From positions 1-23,541 of the forward strand of contig JABJKO010000299.1 of the NCBI GenBank assembly GCA_018660305.1: a stretch of 23,541 nucleotides of DNA, in the 5' to 3' direction. The position numbers and the translations under genes were made by a program. How positions within the stretch are numbered: the stretch's first letter is position 1; each line of letters opens with the position of its first letter. Under the pieces are notes generated by a model. It was not told the DNA's origin and searched no databases. It was given only the letters and a program-made list of their open reading frames with translations. The DNA is from Rhodospirillaceae bacterium (lineage in GTDB: Bacteria; Pseudomonadota; Alphaproteobacteria; MPNO01; UBA2964). This document shows positions 8,071-14,686 of this stretch, piece after piece.

Positions 8071-8838
8071 TCACCCCATCACCAGCCCGCCATCCACGTA
8101 GAGGGTCTGGCCGGTCATGAAGCGGCTCCAGTCGGAGGCGAGGAACAGCACCGGCCCCGCCACGTCGTCCGGGGCCGCGATTCGCCGCAGGGGCGTCTGG
8201 GCGATGATCATCTCCTTGACGTCTTCCTTAGTGCGGCGGCTGGCGTCGGTGGGGTAGACCAGCCCGGGGGCGACGCAATTGGCGCGGATGCCCAGGGGGC
8301 CCAGTTCCGTCGCCAGATTACGGGTGAAGCCGACAAGCGCCGATTTGGCCGTGTTGTAGTCATGGTAGGGAATGAAGGGACGGGCGATCAGGTCGCTCGC
8401 CACATTGACGATGGTCCCCTGCGTCCGTTTGCGGAAATTGGGCAGGACCGCCTGGCACAGGGCATGGGTGGATTGCAGCGCGCCGTCGATCTGGGTCTGA
8501 TAATCCTGCCAGGTGAGATCCCAGAACCGTTTGCGGTCGTCGGGATCAAAGACGTAGGGCGTAAACGCGTTATTGACCAGAATATCGATCTTGCCGAGTT
8601 CCCCGAGAGTACGGTCCACCATGCTGGTGACCGCCGTCTCGGAGGTGACATCCGCCTGGATTGCCAGCGCGTCGCCCCCTGCATCCTCGCAGGCAGCGAC
8701 AATTGCATCGGCGGCGCCTTCGTTGCGCAGGTAGTTGACGATAACGGTCGCGCCTTCTGCTGCGAAGGCCTTGGCGATGGCCGCGCCGATCCCCCGGCTG
8801 GAGCCGGTGACCAGGGCGACCTTGTTCTGGAAATCCAT
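8071..8838 (-). CDS. Short-chain dehydrogenase/reductase, last gene of the TPP-riboswitch operon
   Basis: This 255-residue protein is a classical SDR with the NAD(P)-binding TGSSRGIG (11-18), NNA (89-91), and catalytic S148, Y161 and K165 (YNTAK). It ends with the usual TGQTLYVDGG segment. The family interconverts alcohols and carbonyls with NAD(P)(H). The ATG at 8838 is 15 bases after the stop of the binding-protein gene, so it belongs to the same transcript. Because the operon also encodes a LuxE/LuxC acid-to-aldehyde module, I infer that this enzyme reduces the resulting aldehyde to an alcohol. The annotation as FabG-like oxidoreductase is secure; the substrate is not. Confidence 0.92.
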   Translation of the reverse strand: MDFQNKVALVTGSSRGIGAAIAKAFAAEGATVIVNYLRNEGAADAIVAACEDAGGDALAIQADVTSETAVTSMVDRTLGELGKIDILVNNAFTPYVFDPDDRKRFWDLTWQDYQTQIDGALQSTHALCQAVLPNFRKRTQGTIVNVASDLIARPFIPYHDYNTAKSALVGFTRNLATELGPLGIRANCVAPGLVYPTDASRRTKEDVKEMIIAQTPLRRIAAPDDVAGPVLFLASDWSRFMTGQTLYVDGGLVMG

Positions 8839-8853
8839 CTCTCGATGCTCCGA

Positions 8854-9846
8854 TTACTTCGGCAGCAGATCGGAGCGGACGACCCTGGACACGTCGATGG
8901 GTTTCTTGATCAGCCCCAGCTTGCGGAACGTTTCGGCGCCTTTCTGCAGTACGTCGAGATCGAAATGGCCGAGGCCTTTCTTTTTCGTTGTCGGGGAGAC
9001 GGCGGACAGATTGCGGATCCGGATGATCTCCAGATTGACCTTTTCGTTACGGCCATTGATCGACCGGGTGATGGCGATTTTGGCGGCTTCCTTGGGGTTT
9101 TTGATCATCCAGGCGGCGCTGTCGCGATAGGCGGCGAGGAACCGGCGCAGCAAATCCTTTTTCTTGTTGTAGGTCTCGACCGACACCACGAACATGTCGC
9201 TCGGCACATTCAGGTAATCCTTTACCTCGATGACATTGACCTCCTTGAGCCCCTTCAGCTTGCCGACGAACAGCCCGGTATCGGTGGCCGCGGTGGCATC
9301 CACCTGACCCTGGATCACCGGGGCGAAGTTCAGCAGCCCGGTGACCCGGACCGAGACGTCCTTTTCGGTCAGCCCGACCTGATGCAGCAGGACCTGAAGG
9401 TTCTGGCGGGTGCCGCTGGAGAGGCTGTAGACGCCGATTTTTTTGCCTTTTAGGTCGGATGGTTTGGTGATGTTGCGCGATTTGGGCGACACCACGTTAA
9501 AGACGTTCTGCGGATAAATGTTGTAGATGGCGATCAGTTTCGCACCGCGATCCAGCGCGTGATAGAACGACGCCGGGTCGGTAAAGGCGACGTCGGCCTT
9601 GCCGGTCAGCATGTTCTTGACCGCCGAGCCGCCACCGGTGCCCGACAGATAGCCAAGCTCGATACCGCGTTTCTTGAAAAACCCCTTGTCGGGCTCGGCC
9701 AGCAAATTGGTGATCTCGCTGATGGGTTTGCTCCAGCCCGCGACGGTGACTTTGTCCATCTTTTGCGCCTGAGCGGTGCCGAAATTGCCCAGTAACAGAA
9801 GGGCCGAAGCGGCGGCCGCGGTGGACCGCAGGATTGATACATTCAT
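8854..9846 (-). CDS. ABC transporter periplasmic binding protein, NMT1/SsuA/ThiY type
   Basis: The 330-residue protein has a Sec signal peptide (MNVSILRSTAAAASALLLL, ending in AQA near residue 27). The mature part follows the NMT1/SsuA pattern: GWSKPISE, FFKKRGIEL, GGGSAVKNMLTGKADVAFTDPAS, LKGKKIGVYSLSSGTRQNL, and VIQGQVDATAATD. Members of this superfamily bind sulfonates, nitrate, riboflavin, or the thiamine pyrimidine HMP (ThiY), so family membership alone does not fix the ligand. The start codon overlaps the stop of the permease gene by one base (TAATG). Control by the TPP riboswitch upstream suggests a thiamine-related ligand; the adjacent acid-reductase genes suggest that the ligand carries a carboxylate. 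That last step is inference. Confidence 0.9.
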   Translation of the reverse strand: MNVSILRSTAAAASALLLLGNFGTAQAQKMDKVTVAGWSKPISEITNLLAEPDKGFFKKRGIELGYLSGTGGGSAVKNMLTGKADVAFTDPASFYHALDRGAKLIAIYNIYPQNVFNVVSPKSRNITKPSDLKGKKIGVYSLSSGTRQNLQVLLHQVGLTEKDVSVRVTGLLNFAPVIQGQVDATAATDTGLFVGKLKGLKEVNVIEVKDYLNVPSDMFVVSVETYNKKKDLLRRFLAAYRDSAAWMIKNPKEAAKIAITRSINGRNEKVNLEIIRIRNLSAVSPTTKKKGLGHFDLDVLQKGAETFRKLGLIKKPIDVSRVVRSDLLPK

Positions 9847-10601
9847 TAATCTGTTCCTTTTCTATGACGGCGAAGCAGCCAGCGCTCGGTCATGAGCGTG
9901 GCCTGATAAAAAACCATTCCCTCAATGGTTATGACGATGAAGATGGCGAACATGAGGGTGGTGTCCATCATGCCCTGAGCGCCGATGATCATGGCGCCGA
10001 GGCCTTCGTTGGCGCCGATAAACTCGCCGACCACGGCGCCGATAAAAGACAGCACGACCGCGACCCGGACACCGGCGAGGATGACCGGCAGACCGGCGGG
10101 TATCTTGAGCCGAATGAGGGTCTGTAGCCGGCTGGCGCCCAGCATGCGGAACAGTTCGCGCTTTTGCGGGTCCATATGCTGCACGCCGGTCAGTGAATTT
10201 TCCAGCAGCGGGAAAAAGCAGATCAGCGCGGTGATCACCACGGTGGGGAGTACCCCGGCGCCAAACCAGATCACGAAAAGAGGGCCGAGGGCGAGTTTGG
10301 GGATTACCTGGCTCGCCAGAATGTAAGGGTAGAGAAGCCGCCGCAGGAATTCGGTCTCTCCCAGCAAAACTCCGAACAGAAATCCGATGCCGCATCCCGC
10401 CGCGAGCCCCAGCACGACCTCGATGGTGGTGACCCAGATATGCGGCCACAAATAACCCACGGTGAGCCCACCCCATAAGGTCTCGAGAATCGCCGACGGC
10501 GCCGGAGCGATCAGCTCCGATATTTTCGAGACCCGGCAGAACAATTCCCATCCCCCGACCAGCAGGACGAGCAATGCCATGGAATAGATGCGTATGCTCA
10601 T
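9846..10601 (-). CDS. ABC transporter permease (SsuC/TauC/ThiX type)
   Basis: The 251-residue protein has about six hydrophobic membrane segments and the permease coupling region that contacts the ATPase (ELFRMLGASRLQTLIRLKIP, then GLPVILAGVRVAV). This is the BPD_transp_1 architecture of sulfonate, nitrate and HMP importers. I chose the ATG at 10601, which overlaps the ATPase stop in an ATGA junction; a longer in-frame form to 10637 would run into the ATPase gene. The 3' end overlaps the binding-protein start by one base. With its neighbours it makes a complete importer: two permeases and two ATPases, plus a soluble binding protein. Confidence 0.93.
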   Translation of the reverse strand: MSIRIYSMALLVLLVGGWELFCRVSKISELIAPAPSAILETLWGGLTVGYLWPHIWVTTIEVVLGLAAGCGIGFLFGVLLGETEFLRRLLYPYILASQVIPKLALGPLFVIWFGAGVLPTVVITALICFFPLLENSLTGVQHMDPQKRELFRMLGASRLQTLIRLKIPAGLPVILAGVRVAVVLSFIGAVVGEFIGANEGLGAMIIGAQGMMDTTLMFAIFIVITIEGMVFYQATLMTERWLLRRHRKGTD

Positions 10602-11341
10602 GACACGCCGTCCATGGTCTGGTGAATGTCCTGGCACAGCGCGTTGAACTCGGTACCGAAACGGATGTCGCGTTGGCGTGGTTTGGCGAGAGCTACCGTG
10701 ACATCGTGTTGCAGCCGGCCATGATCCATCACCGCCACCCGGTCGGCCAGATAGACCGCCTCGGCGATATCGTGGGTAACGAATAAAACGGTCGTCTTCC
10801 GCAGGCTGCAGAGCTTGAGCAGATCATCCTGCAGTTCCTCGCGGGTGATGGCATCAAGCGCGGCAAAGGGCTCATCCATCAGCAGCACGGCGGGCTCGGT
10901 GACCAGCGCGCGGGCGATGGCGACACGGCTTTGCTGGCCGCCCGACAATTCGCGGGGAAACCGGGCCGTGTAATCGCTTAGCCCGACAAGGGTGAGCAGT
11001 TGGACGGCTTTCTCATGATCTTTTTTGCCGAGGGACCGTTTGAGCGACAGCGGCAACAGCACGTTGTCGAGGACCGACCGCCACTCCAGTAACGTCGGGT
11101 TCTGAAACACAAACCCCACCTGCGGGCTGGGTTCGCGCACCGGTTTCCCCTGGATGGAGATCGCGCCTTGGGTGGGTTGCAGCAGACCGGCGGCGATTTT
11201 CAGCAAGGTGGTCTTGCCGCAGCCGCTCCGCCCCACAAGGCAATGGAACTCGCCCTCGCCAATGGACCAATCGACGCCATCGACTACCACCTCCTGGGCA
11301 TCGTAGGTAAAGCTGGCCTGGTCTATGGCGACGAAACTCAT
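10598..11341 (-). CDS. ABC transporter ATPase (SsuB/TauB/ThiZ type)
   Basis: The 247-residue protein has all nucleotide-binding motifs: Walker A GRSGCGKTT (37-45), Q-loop glutamine Q80, signature LSGGQ (132-136), Walker B LLMDEP (153-158), and switch histidine H190. It drives the import system encoded by the next two genes. The ATG at 11341 lies eight bases past the LuxC-like stop codon's end, with GAGAGA just before it; the longer in-frame version to 11443 would overlap the previous gene and is unlikely. Gene coupling is tight on both sides, supporting a single operon under the TPP riboswitch. Confidence 0.95.
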   Translation of the reverse strand: MSFVAIDQASFTYDAQEVVVDGVDWSIGEGEFHCLVGRSGCGKTTLLKIAAGLLQPTQGAISIQGKPVREPSPQVGFVFQNPTLLEWRSVLDNVLLPLSLKRSLGKKDHEKAVQLLTLVGLSDYTARFPRELSGGQQSRVAIARALVTEPAVLLMDEPFAALDAITREELQDDLLKLCSLRKTTVLFVTHDIAEAVYLADRVAVMDHGRLQHDVTVALAKPRQRDIRFGTEFNALCQDIHQTMDGVS

Positions 11342-11348
11342 GTCTCTC

Positions 11349-12797
11349 TCAGTCCGTATAGGGCGCAAATGCATTGGCGGCGCCCTCCGCCGATTGTTCA
11401 ATTTCGGTGAGGGTGACCAGATCCAGCAGGTTGAACCTTCCATCGTGATGCCAGCCCGGCTCCGGCGCCGTCATATGGCCCAGCGCGCTGATCCGCGTGA
11501 CCCCGACCTCGCCCAGCAGGGTGCCGAGGCGGAACAGTTCTTCCGGCGCGGCGGCGATACCCACCGTTTGCAGCATTGTCTTGAAAGGCGCGATGCGCGG
11601 CGCCGCGTCTTCCAGCGCATCTACCGCGACAATCTTGACCGTGCGGTTCAGCCCGCTTGGCGACAGATCCTCGGTATCCTCCACATAAATGACGCTCCAG
11701 GCGCCAGCCGAATCGCCCATGATCTGGCGGTTGTCCTGCGATAACCCCTTCATCTCCTCGGCATTGCGCCAGGCGGCGAGGCTGCCGGCTTCTTCGATGG
11801 ATAACTCCCGGCGGGGAAATTTTTTCTCGAAGGCGGCGAGCTCATGGGCCACGTATTGGGAAAATTCCTGGGGCGAGACCTTGCCGCCGCGTTCCACAAA
11901 GAACAGATGCGGCGAATAGCAGCCCTGCTGGTCGTAACGGATTACGTCATAAGCGGCCTGATGCGCTACTGACAGGGCTTTCTGGGTGTCCAGGGCGGCA
12001 CGGGACACCATGCCGAAGCTCACCTTGTGGCCATAGGTCAGGCAGCGCGTTGTTACGGGTGTGCGCGACCGGATTGCGGCCAGCGACTCGTTTCCGCCAT
12101 AGGCCAGGACTAAATCCGCCTGGTTCAGCAGGATATTTTCCGGCGCCTCGTCGCCGCCTTTCCACCAGACGACGGCGAGACAATCGGCCAGTTTGGGGTC
12201 TATTTCCGCCAGAAGCCGGGCAAACCAGCCGGCGAATAACGGCTCGGCGCTCGGCACCTTGCCGATGCTGCCTGCCTTGACCAGCAATCCGGATATCAGG
12301 CTCCAGAGCGGCAGGCCCGGTACATTCCCGGCCCAGATATGGAGCAGCAGATCCGGGCCGAACGCCTTGGCGAAGCCGCCCTTGGGCACCGGCTGGAAGT
12401 CATCGAGCATGGAAGGATTGGCGAAATCCTCGGCGATAAATTTGTGAAGCTGATGTTTGCGGAACGTCTTGAGATACTCGGTCAGCCCGAGACGGATCAT
12501 CTCCGCATCGTAGCCGGTTACCAACGGCAACAGCTCTTCGGCCTTGCGGCGGTAGGGATCGTCGCGGTCGAGCAGCCGGGTGATCGCGGCATCGATGATA
12601 TGGACGATCTGAGCCACCGTCAGGGTCTTGAGATAGGTGCGACCCGCATCGCGGACCCTTGCGGACAGGCCCTCAAGCTGAGCCTCACTGAGGATGGGAA
12701 CAGCGACCTCAAGGGACTCGTTGCCGCGATCGAAGACAAGCGTCTGCCAATGGACATCTTCGGTCTTAAGTCCGGGAAGGCTGCCGGCATATTCCAT
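11349..12797 (-). CDS. LuxC-like acyl-thioester reductase
   Basis: The 482-residue protein matches the LuxC acyl-CoA/acyl-protein reductase family. It has a nucleotide-binding segment LLHIWAGNVPGLPL (151-164), YGGNESL (233-239), and the nucleophilic cysteine region YDQQGCYSPHLFF with C293. In bacterial luminescence LuxC takes an acyl group from LuxE onto its cysteine and reduces it with NADPH to an aldehyde. Start choice: the ATG at 12797 is seven bases after the LuxE-like stop and is preceded by GAAGGG; a longer reading to 12917 would overlap LuxE. No luciferase genes are present, so the job is not light production. Adjacency to LuxE, an importer and an SDR suggests reduction of an imported carboxylic acid. 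The substrate is unknown. Confidence 0.9.
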   Translation of the reverse strand: MEYAGSLPGLKTEDVHWQTLVFDRGNESLEVAVPILSEAQLEGLSARVRDAGRTYLKTLTVAQIVHIIDAAITRLLDRDDPYRRKAEELLPLVTGYDAEMIRLGLTEYLKTFRKHQLHKFIAEDFANPSMLDDFQPVPKGGFAKAFGPDLLLHIWAGNVPGLPLWSLISGLLVKAGSIGKVPSAEPLFAGWFARLLAEIDPKLADCLAVVWWKGGDEAPENILLNQADLVLAYGGNESLAAIRSRTPVTTRCLTYGHKVSFGMVSRAALDTQKALSVAHQAAYDVIRYDQQGCYSPHLFFVERGGKVSPQEFSQYVAHELAAFEKKFPRRELSIEEAGSLAAWRNAEEMKGLSQDNRQIMGDSAGAWSVIYVEDTEDLSPSGLNRTVKIVAVDALEDAAPRIAPFKTMLQTVGIAAAPEELFRLGTLLGEVGVTRISALGHMTAPEPGWHHDGRFNLLDLVTLTEIEQSAEGAANAFAPYTD

Positions 12798-12804
12798 GAT
12801 GGGC

Positions 12805-13890
12805 TTAACCCTTCGCCGCTTTGAGGAATTCTTCGACCGCCATGGAGCAACCCTTGGCTTCGGCGCCATCGGCGCGGCCGAGCAGCAGGAAGCCGTCTTC
12901 AACTTCGATCCCCGCATCCTCGGTGAGGATGGTGGAGACGATATTGAAATGCGCCAGATCGCAATGGGCGAGAACGCCTTGCGTTCCTTTTGGTACGTCC
13001 TCGCCGGTCAGCGGGTTTACCGCCCTTGTCCGGATCCAGTGGGGGCCTGACTTTACCGAGGGGCAGGTCTCGTTGCCCCAATCATAGAACTGGGTGCTGA
13101 GCTCCGTCATGCCGTACATGTTGATGCAGCTTTTGCGCGGTACGCCAAAGGTCGAGGAAAGCCGGGCGTAGAAATCATCCAAGGCCATTTCCTGCGACTG
13201 GCCCTTGAAGCCGCCGGTATCCATGAGCCGGCTGCCCTCGGGCAGGAAACCGATCTCGCCCATCCCCTGCAAAGCTTCCATCATATGGACGAAGCTGTAG
13301 CTGGCCCCCAGCAACGCATAGGGCTCGCCGGTCTGCTCCGCATGGGCGAGTTCCACCAGAAGGCGCATGGTATCGATGCCGTCATCCGTGAGCAGGTAGT
13401 GGCTGTCCTCGGTGCCGAATTCGCGCATAGCCAGCGCCAGATAATGGGCGAGCGACGAGTTTGGCATGGCGTCTTCGGTGGGGAACAGGATGCCCATACG
13501 GATCCGGTCCGTTCCCTGCATGACCCTCTCGCCAAAATTCTGGATCATGGAGGCGTCGTAGACCGCCAGGGTCGGGTGATGGCTTTTCCCCCGGACATTT
13601 TCCTGGGTGGTGCCGCTGGTCATGAAGATACGTTCGGCCTCTTCGGGCGCGCAGCAACTCAGGGTCAGATCCTTGAAGGCGCTGATGGGCACGGCGGGAA
13701 TATGGCGCCAGCTTTTCACCGTACGAACGGTTTGTTCGCGCTGCTGACAAAAACGGCGATAGGGCGCGTTGTTCTCCACCTGATAGGCGAACAGCTCCAG
13801 CGCCAGGGCGTTGAAATCGTCATCGGTCACGCTGTTGGCAGCGATGAACGCCAATAGCTGGTCGATGATCTGCGTTTCCGTTGCCACCAC
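12805..13890 (-). CDS. LuxE-like acyl-protein synthetase (acid-activating)
   Basis: This 361-residue protein belongs to the LuxE/PaaK-like branch of adenylate-forming enzymes. Motifs: IFMTSGTTQ (88-96, ATP-phosphate loop), NMYGMTELSTQFYDW (267-281, adenylation core), and C-terminal LLLGRADGAEAKGCSM, where C348 matches the acyl-accepting cysteine of LuxE. Such enzymes activate a free carboxylic acid as acyl-AMP and carry it as a thioester to LuxC. It is the first gene of the TPP-riboswitch operon. The start is GTG at 13890 or the next codon, GTG at 13887; GAGAGGA at 13901-13895 fits the second slightly better. An out-of-frame ATG at 13892-13890 overlaps the start. No LuxD acyl-transferase gene is nearby, so the acid must come from elsewhere, plausibly the importer encoded downstream. 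Confidence 0.9.
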   Translation of the reverse strand: MVATETQIIDQLLAFIAANSVTDDDFNALALELFAYQVENNAPYRRFCQQREQTVRTVKSWRHIPAVPISAFKDLTLSCCAPEEAERIFMTSGTTQENVRGKSHHPTLAVYDASMIQNFGERVMQGTDRIRMGILFPTEDAMPNSSLAHYLALAMREFGTEDSHYLLTDDGIDTMRLLVELAHAEQTGEPYALLGASYSFVHMMEALQGMGEIGFLPEGSRLMDTGGFKGQSQEMALDDFYARLSSTFGVPRKSCINMYGMTELSTQFYDWGNETCPSVKSGPHWIRTRAVNPLTGEDVPKGTQGVLAHCDLAHFNIVSTILTEDAGIEVEDGFLLLGRADGAEAKGCSMAVEEFLKAAKG

Positions 13891-13952
13891 ATAGTCCTCT
13901 CGGCATCGCTGTCTGCGATCCGGTCGGGTGGCGTGGGGATGGGGGAGGGGTG
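13883..13952 (-). promoter_or_regulatory. Expression platform and translation start control of the TPP riboswitch
   Basis: Three complementary pieces lie between aptamer and gene. CACCCCU (13952-13946) is an exact complement of AGGGGUG at the 5' side of the aptamer (14070-14064), which would compete with aptamer folding. CCUC in the same C-rich run (13948-13945) can pair with GAGG of the ribosome-binding site (13899-13896). GCCACC (13932-13927) can pair with GGUGGC over the start codons (13888-13883). No U-tract terminator is present. This fits translational repression when TPP is bound. It is read from complementarity only and has not been folded. Confidence 0.5.
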
Positions 13953-13960
13953 TCGCGAGC

Positions 13961-14078
13961 TTCCCGTTTTCCTACGCCGGCATGATCCGGATCAGGTTCA
14001 GAGGGTCGTCGCGTTGCCTGTCTTTGGAAGCCAGGCCGGCGATATCTCAGCCCCCTATCGGGGCACCCCTGGGATTTA
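13961..14078 (-). ncRNA. TPP riboswitch (THI element)
   Basis: The minus strand shows the hallmark conserved blocks in order: AGGGGUGCC (from 14070), CUGAGA (14050-14045), ACCCUCUGAACCUGAUC (14006-13990), GGAUCAUGCC (13988-13979), and GCGUAGG (about 13977-13971). These build the pyrimidine-binding and pyrophosphate-binding arms of the thiamine pyrophosphate aptamer. GCCCC/GGGGGC closes a short hairpin, and an optional extra stem GCCUG/CAGGC (14036-14016) is inserted before the ACCCU block. It lies about 70 bases before the LuxE-like start on the same strand, so TPP should repress the six-gene operon. The outer P1 stem limits are approximate. Confidence 0.97.
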
Positions 14079-14096
14079 TGTCACTTTAATGACGCC

Positions 14097-14125
14097 ACTA
14101 TCGACTCGCGCGTCGCGTTTGACAA
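14097..14125 (-). promoter_or_regulatory. Promoter of the TPP-riboswitch operon
   Basis: On the minus strand TTGTCA (14125-14120) and GATAGT (14102-14097) are exactly 17 bases apart, placing the transcript start about 10-20 bases before the aptamer. The -10 is also one arm of a CACTATC/GATAGTG inverted repeat (14096-14102 and 14130-14136), which may be incidental. Confidence 0.5.
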
Positions 14126-14143
14126 GGGTGATAGTGTCGGCGA

Positions 14144-14617
14144 TCAACTGGGCCCATGTTCCGGGCGCCAGCCGTAGATAACGGCCCAGTCATCGCCGGA
14201 CCCCTCGAGGCAAAAGGCCGTCCCGGTTCCCGGCTTGTACACGATGACCTCGTTGGTCTCGTCGCCACAGACCAGGCTCGAGGCGGTCCGCTGCAGATAT
14301 TCGAAATGACCGGCCATCATGATGTCGCCGTCACAGGCCTGGATCTCGGCCAGAAAGGGTTCTACCGGGTCACCGGTCGCGATGGGGTATTCGGCCTCAA
14401 CGGTTTTCCCATCCATACCCAGGACCACCGCGATCCTCTCCGCTGTTTCCCGTGTCCATTGCTTGTCGCTATGAATGATACGGACAGGTGCGGCGCCGGC
14501 ATCTTTTAAGCGTGCGCCCAACCGGTCGGCAACGGCCCTGCCTGCTTCGCTCAGTTGGCGCTCCGGATCCTCTTCCTTGCTCAAATTGGGGGCGTGGTGA
14601 ACGAGATAGACTTTCAT
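14144..14617 (-). CDS. SixA-type histidine phosphatase family protein with altered RHG motif
   Basis: The 157-residue protein follows the SixA pattern: a start with a strand and catalytic His, LSEAGRAVADRLG, SDKQWTRETAERIA, and a second histidine in MMAGHFEYLQRTASSL. SixA removes phosphate from histidine of phosphotransfer proteins. The usual RHG/RHA triad reads HHA here (VHHAPN, H7-H8): H8 is the expected nucleophile and the preceding arginine is replaced. Other SixA-like subgroups carry Gln at this place, so a functional variant is possible, but activity cannot be assumed. The ATG at 14617 follows GGGAGAG. It lies 69 bases downstream of the hydrolase gene and may be cotranscribed with it and the MFS gene. 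Its stop is about 20 bases before the TPP-operon promoter. Confidence 0.8.
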   Translation of the reverse strand: MKVYLVHHAPNLSKEEDPERQLSEAGRAVADRLGARLKDAGAAPVRIIHSDKQWTRETAERIAVVLGMDGKTVEAEYPIATGDPVEPFLAEIQACDGDIMMAGHFEYLQRTASSLVCGDETNEVIVYKPGTGTAFCLEGSGDDWAVIYGWRPEHGPS

Positions 14618-14686
14618 GGTGCTCTCCCTTTTCTGACTGACGATGATTAAACCGGATATTTGCCGGCCAGGATACCGGGCGTCGCG

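Noticed and set aside
8050..9453. 467-residue open frame on the plus strand
   Set aside because: It lies opposite the SDR and binding-protein genes, which have full family motifs; its translation is low-complexity and family-free, as expected of an antisense shadow in GC-rich DNA.
11349..13890. Bioluminescence (lux) operon
   Set aside because: No luxA, luxB or luxD homologue; the riboswitch, importer and SDR point to metabolism instead.
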